Positions 59,258-64,000 of a stretch of 64,000 bases of DNA are shown piece after piece. The stretch comes from Desulfolutivibrio sulfodismutans DSM 3696 (lineage in GTDB: Bacteria; Desulfobacterota; Desulfovibrionia; Desulfovibrionales; Desulfovibrionaceae). The position numbers were made by a program, and so were the translations under genes. Each line of letters starts with the position of its first letter. The stretch's first letter is position 1. The notes beneath the pieces were generated by a model that saw only the letters and a list, made by a program, of their open reading frames with translations, was not told the DNA's origin and made no database searches. The stretch lies in the NCBI RefSeq assembly GCF_013376455.1, contig NZ_CP045504.1, forward strand, positions 1,405,501-1,469,500. Reading direction: 5' to 3'.

Positions 59258-60157
59258 TTAACGCACTGACAAAACTTCCAAAAAACGACGCATGGCCGGA
59301 AAAACATGCCGCTTGGCGTGGTGCACCCGGTAGTAGCCGCGCTTGATGCACAGCCCGGGCAAAGGGATCTGACGTATCTCGCCACGCTCCAAAGCCCCTG
59401 CAACCGCAAGCCTTGAGGTCACGGAAACACCCAACCCCGCCTTGACGCATTGCAGGACAGCCAGGGTGGAATGCACAAGGATGCTGACCCGCAGTTCCCG
59501 GATGTCCATGCCCTGCCCGCGCAAGGCGTTCTCGAAGGCCAGCCGCGTTCCCGAACCCTGCTCACGTAAAACCCACGGCAATTTGCGCAGAGAATCAGGA
59601 TCGAAAACGCCGCCTTCCGTCTCCACAAGCGGGTTCGTCGGATCTGGTGGGGCAATGCCGATCAGTTCATCATCCATGAGTTGCTCACAGGCCAAATCAG
59701 GATGATCCGAAGGCGCCCCAACCAATCCGAGACTTAAGTTTCCCTCGATGACCCGCTCAATGATCTCCTGGGTGTCTCCAATGACCAGATCGATGGTCAC
59801 CTCGGGATATTTGGCCCGAAATGCCGCTATCCTTTCGGGGAGGATATAATGGGCGGGAATGGTGCTGCCCCCGATGGAGAGCTCCCCGGAAACACGCTGG
59901 GTCAGGGCCAGGATCTCGGTGCGGGCGTTCTCCAGACGATCAAAGGCGTCCAGGGAATGCTGATACAAAATGCGGGCCGCCGGAGTGGGCAGCACGGTCC
60001 TGCCAAGCCGGTCGAAGAGCCTGGTGCCCAGTTCGCTCTCCAAAGCCATGACATGGGCGCTGACCGTCGGCTGGGACAACAAAAGCTCCTCCCCGGCCCG
60101 GGAGAAGCTTTTAAGCTCATAGACCTTGCAAAAGGCCTGAAGACGTCTGATATCCAT
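59258..60157 (-). CDS. LysR family regulator, selenium-metabolism-associated type
   Basis: The 299-residue protein has an N-terminal winged helix-turn-helix (MDIRRLQAFCKVYELKSF, GEELLLSQPTVSAHVMALE) and a LysR effector domain (GELSIGGSTIPAHYILP near residue 90). The beginning closely matches the LysR subgroup named for selenium metabolism in anaerobes; CysB-like alternatives are possible. It lies between the flagellin and the alpha operon, each side bounded by a terminator, so it is its own unit. Confidence 0.8.
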   Translation of the reverse strand: MDIRRLQAFCKVYELKSFSRAGEELLLSQPTVSAHVMALESELGTRLFDRLGRTVLPTPAARILYQHSLDAFDRLENARTEILALTQRVSGELSIGGSTIPAHYILPERIAAFRAKYPEVTIDLVIGDTQEIIERVIEGNLSLGLVGAPSDHPDLACEQLMDDELIGIAPPDPTNPLVETEGGVFDPDSLRKLPWVLREQGSGTRLAFENALRGQGMDIRELRVSILVHSTLAVLQCVKAGLGVSVTSRLAVAGALERGEIRQIPLPGLCIKRGYYRVHHAKRHVFPAMRRFLEVLSVR

Positions 60158-60198
60158 AAAATCTATACCATATATCGGGACAAGCTATGCACATGAAT

Positions 60199-60231
60199 AA
60201 AAAAAAGCAGGGCCGAAACCCTGCTTTTTTT
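60199..60231. terminator. Bidirectional terminator after rplQ
   Basis: The stem gcaggg (60207-60212) / ccctgc (60219-60224) is flanked by six or more A on the left and seven T on the right. It ends the ribosomal operon on the minus strand, where T follows the stem, and would also stop plus-strand transcription. Confidence 0.9.
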
Positions 60232-60239
60232 GTGCAAGA

Positions 60240-60692
60240 TTAGGCTTCTACCGGGGCTTTGGCCTCTGAAGCGGGAGCGCTCTTCGTGTCCGCCGAAGCG
60301 GTGGTGGCGGTTTTGCCCGCGTCAGATGCGCCGGAACGCTGGGTCAGTTCAATGATGGCCAACGGAGCGCAGTCTCCGGCCCGAGGCAATCCGAGCTTCA
60401 CCACCCGGGTGTACCCGCCATGGATGCCCACGAAGCGCGGTCCAATCTCATTGAAGAGCTTGGCCACGAGCTGGTGGTTTTCCAAAACCTTGTAGGCCAG
60501 ACGCCGGGCATGCACGGTGTCGGACTGGGTCAGGGCGATCAGGCCTTCAACAACGCTGCGCAGTTCCTTGGCCTTGGGCTCGGTGGTGCGGATGCGTTCG
60601 AAGGTCAGGAGGGACCGGGCCATATTCCGAAAAAGGGCCTTGCGATGCGAGGCATTTCTGCCAAGCTGACGGCCGGATTTATTATGCCTCAT
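60240..60692 (-). CDS. rplQ: 50S ribosomal protein L17
   Basis: The 150-residue L17 has the N-terminal [23 protein letters not shown] and the [25 protein letters not shown] block. It is about 25 residues longer than E. coli L17 because of an Ala/Thr/Lys-rich tail. Its start overlaps the rpoA stop by 11 bases, the standard alpha operon arrangement. Confidence 0.97.
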   Translation of the reverse strand: MRHNKSGRQLGRNASHRKALFRNMARSLLTFERIRTTEPKAKELRSVVEGLIALTQSDTVHARRLAYKVLENHQLVAKLFNEIGPRFVGIHGGYTRVVKLGLPRAGDCAPLAIIELTQRSGASDAGKTATTASADTKSAPASEAKAPVEA

Positions 60693-61725
60693 CGACTTGC
60701 TTCCTCTTCAACCATTCCTGGTATTTCTGCTCAAAATTGTCGAGTTTCATGCCAAACTCAAGCCCCATGTCCTCAAGGACGCGCCGAATCTCCTCAAGAG
60801 ACTTCTTGCCGAAGTTTTTGGTCTTGAGCATCTCCCCTTCGGAGCGCTGCATCAGTTCGCCAACAAGGGTGATATTGGCGCTTTTAAGGCAGTTTGTGGC
60901 CCGAACGGACAATTCAAGCTCGTCAATGCTTTTGAACAGATTCGGATTGAGCTCGATGTCATTGGCGCGGCGGGCGCTTTCGGCCTCGGATTCATTTTCG
61001 TTGAAGTTGATGAACACCGTGAGTTGCTCTTTGAGAATTTTGGCGCTGTAGGACACGGCGTCGTCAGGAGAGACGGAGCCGTCGGTCCACACGTCCAAAA
61101 TGAGCTTGTCATAGTTGGTCATCTGGCCAACGCGGGCCTGGTCCACGGTGTAGGCCACCTTCTTGACCGGCGTGTAGCTGGCGTCAAGAAGGATGAGGCC
61201 GATTTCGTTCTCCAGTCCCTCGTGCATGTCGGCAGGGACGTATCCCTTGCCCATGCGCACGTCAAACTCCATGCGCAACTCGCGATTTTCGGACAACGTA
61301 CAAATGTGCTGTTCGGGATCAAGCACCGTGACGTGCTGGTTTTCCTTGATGGCCGCAGCCGTGACCGCGCCCTCGGTGTTCGCCGAGAGAACCAGGCGCT
61401 GGGCGACGTCCGTGGTCATGGCCAGGCGGATCTGCTTCAGATTGAGCACGATATCGGTGACGTCTTCAATCACGCCGGGAATGGTGGTGAATTCGTGCTG
61501 CACGCCTTCGATCCTGGCGGCCACAATGGACGCGCCCTGAAGCGAGGACAGAAGCACCCGGCGAAGCGCGTTTCCGAGCGTGGTTCCGAAACCGCGCTCC
61601 AAGGGCTCGCAGATGAAGCGGCCGTAATTGGAACTGGGGTTCAAGTCACGCACGAGCTTCTCGGGCTTGACAAGTTCGGCCCAGTTGCGGGTGTTGATCA
61701 GCCTGTCGCCGTTTCGGATGAGCAT
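60682..61725 (-). CDS. rpoA: RNA polymerase alpha subunit
   Basis: The 347-residue protein has the N-terminal assembly domain ([33 protein letters not shown]) and the C-terminal UP-element/activator domain ([23 protein letters not shown] and [11 protein letters not shown]). The start at the ATG at 61725 follows aaggtgtcgaac, which fits better than the GTG three codons earlier. Normal length. Confidence 0.97.
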   Translation of the reverse strand: MLIRNGDRLINTRNWAELVKPEKLVRDLNPSSNYGRFICEPLERGFGTTLGNALRRVLLSSLQGASIVAARIEGVQHEFTTIPGVIEDVTDIVLNLKQIRLAMTTDVAQRLVLSANTEGAVTAAAIKENQHVTVLDPEQHICTLSENRELRMEFDVRMGKGYVPADMHEGLENEIGLILLDASYTPVKKVAYTVDQARVGQMTNYDKLILDVWTDGSVSPDDAVSYSAKILKEQLTVFINFNENESEAESARRANDIELNPNLFKSIDELELSVRATNCLKSANITLVGELMQRSEGEMLKTKNFGKKSLEEIRRVLEDMGLEFGMKLDNFEQKYQEWLKRKQVDEA

Positions 61726-61758
61726 GTTCGACACCTTGCAAGGCGCAAAGCGCGCCTT

Positions 61759-62385
61759 TTACTTAGAGTACAGCTCGACGATGAGCTGTTCGTTGATGGG
61801 GAACTGAATGTCTTCCCGGGTAGGCATGGCGTTGACTTTGCCCTTGAGATTCTCGCCGTCCACCTCGAGCCAAGCCGGGCATCCGCGACGGGCGATGACC
61901 TGCTGGGCTTCCTTGATGATGGGGGAATTGCGATTCTGTTCCCTGACGCCGACCTGATCGCCAGCCTTCACCTGAATGGACGGCACGGTGACCCGGCGCC
62001 CATTGAGGGTGAAAATGCCATGGCGCACAAGCTGCCGGGCCTGATTGCGGGAGTTGGCGAAGCCCATGCGGTAGATGACATTGTCCATGCGCCGTTCAAG
62101 AAAAATGAGCAGATTGTCGCCGGTGACGCCCTTTTTCAAGTCCGCGCGCTGAAAATACGCCCGGAACTGCTCTTCAAGAATGCCATACATGCGGCGGACT
62201 TTTTGCTTCTCGCGAAGCTGCACCGCGTAGTCGCTCATTTTCTTACGAATACGGCCATGCTGTCCGGGGGCATAAGGACGACGCTCATAGGCGCACTTGT
62301 CGGTGAAGCACCGGTCGCCTTTCAGAAAAAGCTTGGCGCCCTCACGACGGCACAGGCGGCATTTCGCTCCAGTATAACGTGCCAA
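61759..62385 (-). CDS. rpsD: 30S ribosomal protein S4
   Basis: The 208-residue S4 has the N-terminal [25 protein letters not shown] with a four-cysteine zinc motif (CRLC near residue 9; C near 26 and 31), the zinc-containing form. It has the S4 RNA-binding domain [23 protein letters not shown]. It is a primary binder of 16S rRNA and likely autoregulates the operon. Confidence 0.97.
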   Translation of the reverse strand: MARYTGAKCRLCRREGAKLFLKGDRCFTDKCAYERRPYAPGQHGRIRKKMSDYAVQLREKQKVRRMYGILEEQFRAYFQRADLKKGVTGDNLLIFLERRMDNVIYRMGFANSRNQARQLVRHGIFTLNGRRVTVPSIQVKAGDQVGVREQNRNSPIIKEAQQVIARRGCPAWLEVDGENLKGKVNAMPTREDIQFPINEQLIVELYSK

Positions 62386-62498
62386 GGGTTACCTCCTGAT
62401 AAGTACCTGCGGGTCCCGTCCCGGCTCGGGGACGTGTCGCGGCCGCCTGTGGCGGCCGTCATGGGACCGTGGAATGGTTTTCGCGCGAAACGTCGACC

Positions 62499-62885
62499 CT
62501 AGACCCTGCGCCGTTTGGGAGGACGGCAGCCATTGTGCGGGATGGGGGTGATGTCACGAATGAAGCTGACCTTGAACCCGGCGTTGTTGATGGCCCGCAT
62601 GGCGGCCTCGCGTCCGGACCCGGGCCCCTTGACCAGGATGCCCACGGTGCGCATGCCGTGTTCCTGAGCCTTGCGGGCCGCATTCTCAGCGGCGATCTGG
62701 GCCGCGAAAGGGGTGGACTTGCGCGATCCCTTGAAGCCCGCATTTCCCGAGGTGGCCCAACTGACCACATTCCCCCGCGGATCCGTGAAGGTAATGATGG
62801 TGTTGTTGAAGGTCGCCTGGATATGGGCAACCCCGGAGGGGATGTTCTTTTTTTCTTTCTTGCCTACGCGGCGAGGTTTAGCCAT
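62499..62885 (-). CDS. rpsK: 30S ribosomal protein S11
   Basis: The 128-residue S11 starts with the usual [14 protein letters not shown] and includes [31 protein letters not shown]-type [13 protein letters not shown], and the conserved C-terminus [13 protein letters not shown]. The ATG at 62885 follows ggagcaagcgaa; the 11-codon extension is spurious. Confidence 0.97.
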   Translation of the reverse strand: MAKPRRVGKKEKKNIPSGVAHIQATFNNTIITFTDPRGNVVSWATSGNAGFKGSRKSTPFAAQIAAENAARKAQEHGMRTVGILVKGPGSGREAAMRAINNAGFKVSFIRDITPIPHNGCRPPKRRRV

Positions 62886-62956
62886 TTCGCTTGCTCCAAG
62901 GGAAGTTTGGCGCCGCATCCGGAGTTCCCGGACATCTGGTCACCTGGATTTTACGA

Positions 62957-63328
62957 TTACTTCTTCTTCTTGCTCATGACCGAGCGGCGCGGTCCCTTGC
63001 GGGTGCGAGAATTGGTGTGGGTCCGCTGGCCACGCACGGGCAACCCGCGACGATGGCGCAACCCGCGATAGCATCCGATGTCCATGAGCCGCTTGATGTT
63101 GGCGGTCACGTCACGGCGCAGGTCACCCTCAACCTTGACATTCTGCTCGATTTCCTTGCGGATGTTGTTGGTTTCCTCGGCGCTCAGATCGTCGCTGGAC
63201 TTGGTCCAGTCAACGCCCGTGGCGTCGAGAATGCGCAGGGCCGTGGCCCGGCCGATGCCAAAAATATAGGTCAGCGCGATATCCATCCGCTTGCTTCTCG
63301 GAAGATCAACTCCAGCGATTCTGGCCAC
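62957..63328 (-). CDS. rpsM: 30S ribosomal protein S13
   Basis: The 123-residue S13 begins [21 protein letters not shown] and ends in the basic tail [25 protein letters not shown]. It contacts the head of the 30S subunit and tRNA. It is between rpsK and rpmJ in the conserved order. Confidence 0.97.
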   Translation of the reverse strand: MARIAGVDLPRSKRMDIALTYIFGIGRATALRILDATGVDWTKSSDDLSAEETNNIRKEIEQNVKVEGDLRRDVTANIKRLMDIGCYRGLRHRRGLPVRGQRTHTNSRTRKGPRRSVMSKKKK

Positions 63329-63339
63329 GATAGTCCCCC

Positions 63340-63453
63340 TTATCCCTGGCGCTGTTTGTGCCGGGGATTCACGCAGATCACCCGTAACACGCCGTGACGC
63401 TTAATGATTTTACAATGTGCGCACAGTTTCTTGATTGACGGCTTGACTTTCAT
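63340..63453 (-). CDS. rpmJ: 50S ribosomal protein L36
   Basis: A 37-codon frame (ATG at 63453, TAA at 63340) reads [20 protein letters not shown] and ends NPRHKQRQG. It has the CxxC...C...H zinc pattern of the zinc-binding L36 form. It is too short for most ORF lists. The ribosome site is cggag, and rpsM starts 11 bases after its stop. Confidence 0.96.
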   Translation of the reverse strand: MKVKPSIKKLCAHCKIIKRHGVLRVICVNPRHKQRQG

Positions 63454-63497
63454 CCTGGCTGCTCCGTAGTCCGTCCGGGTATGCCCCCGGCCGGGAA

Positions 63498-64000
63498 TTA
63501 GTCCCGAACGCTCAATATCACGGGACCGTTTTTGGTGACGGCCACCGTGTGTTCAAAATGGGCCGCGAGACTGCGATCTTTGGTCACGGCGGTCCATTTG
63601 TCCGACAAGACTTCCACTTCCGGCTTGCCCGCTGTCACCATGGGCTCAATGGCCAACACCATGCCGGGCTGCAAGGAAACCCGATTGGCCCCTGCCGGGG
63701 CGAAGTTGGGCACCTCCGGCTTCTCGTGAAGCTGCTTGCCGATGCCATGCCCAACAAAACGACGTACCACGGAGAAGCCCCGACCTTCAACATATTTCTG
63801 CACTGCCCGCGAAATGTCGTACAGGTCGTTGCCAGCCACGGCCTGATCGATACCGACAAAAAGGGAGTCGCGCGTCACGGACAAAAGATCCTCTGCCCGC
63901 GCGTCAATCTTCCCGACGGGGACGGTCAAGGCCGAATCGCCGTAAAACCCTTTATGCACCACTCCCATATCGAAGCTGACCACATCCCCTTCCGCAAGCA
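63498..64000 (-). CDS. map: Methionine aminopeptidase type I, 5' end outside window
   Basis: This partial gene covers the C-terminal two thirds of MetAP, which removes initiator methionine. All metal ligands after the first part are visible: two Asp in [14 protein letters not shown], His in [17 protein letters not shown], Glu in LAIEPMV and Glu in [10 protein letters not shown]. The frame continues past 64000 (LAEGDVVSF at the edge). It is first in the run map-rpmJ-rpsM-rpsK-rpsD-rpoA-rplQ. Confidence 0.95.
   Translation of the reverse strand, partial: LAEGDVVSFDMGVVHKGFYGDSALTVPVGKIDARAEDLLSVTRDSLFVGIDQAVAGNDLYDISRAVQKYVEGRGFSVVRRFVGHGIGKQLHEKPEVPNFAPAGANRVSLQPGMVLAIEPMVTAGKPEVEVLSDKWTAVTKDRSLAAHFEHTVAVTKNGPVILSVRD

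Overview
This is a 64 kb chromosomal window from a GC-rich Gram-negative anaerobe, most likely a sulfate-reducing deltaproteobacterium of the Desulfovibrio family (Desulfovibrionaceae). The main clues are a soluble heterodisulfide-reductase-like HdrA-HdrC-HdrB cluster, a tungstate importer linked to a MobB-like gene, a LysR regulator resembling the selenium-metabolism subgroup, an orphan 2-oxoacid:ferredoxin oxidoreductase gamma subunit, and CheV, MotAB and flagellin. I see no phage, integrase, transposase, CRISPR array, rRNA or tRNA. Codon use is uniform, with lower-GC sequence mainly in intergenic stretches and around the toxin-antitoxin pair. Layout 1-16.9 kb (mostly minus): partial thiD, a YbhN-like membrane protein, recD2, then the dnaX-ybaB-recR group followed by an orphan porG-like gene, and ilvE. 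On the plus strand follow a dihydrouridine synthase, ispH and cheV. A 1554-residue sensor kinase with REC, HPt, REC and HD-GYP domains runs on the minus strand, preceded by an unannotated 40-residue ORF. Layout 16.9-28.3 kb: a LysE exporter, then a minus-strand glycan locus. It holds galE, a secreted agarase/beta-galactosidase-like hydrolase, a GT-B-like glycosyltransferase, an MsbA-like ABC exporter and a 914-residue fusion of a glycoside-hydrolase barrel to a GT2 synthase. A HigBA-type toxin-antitoxin pair with a visible promoter and operator follows. Layout 28.3-38.8 kb: a transporter that fuses a periplasmic solute-binding domain to a DAACS/SDF symporter, a CstA family transporter, two tandem secreted subtilases that duplicated together with their 3' hairpin, a lone HPt protein and rsmI. 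Layout 38.8-50.4 kb: hdrA-hdrC-hdrB ending in a 13-codon stub that looks like the start of an MvhD gene. An RRM protein, ssb, and a minus-strand run motA-motB-pilZ-accC-accA/D fusion-biotin-carrier-like-hypothetical follow. Layout 50.4-64 kb: purine nucleoside phosphorylase; an operon of histidine kinase, unknown two-repeat protein and PqqD-like protein; tupA-tupB-tupC-mobB; a flagellin gene with two related sigma-28-like promoters and a CsrA-type hairpin in its leader; a LysR regulator; and the alpha ribosomal operon (rplQ, rpoA, rpsD, rpsK, rpsM, rpmJ) with a partial map. The most unusual content is the glycan locus with its hydrolase-synthase fusion, the kinase-unknown-PqqD operon, the hdr operon with its truncated partner gene, the solute-binding/symporter fusion, and a three-part palindromic repeat found at three places.
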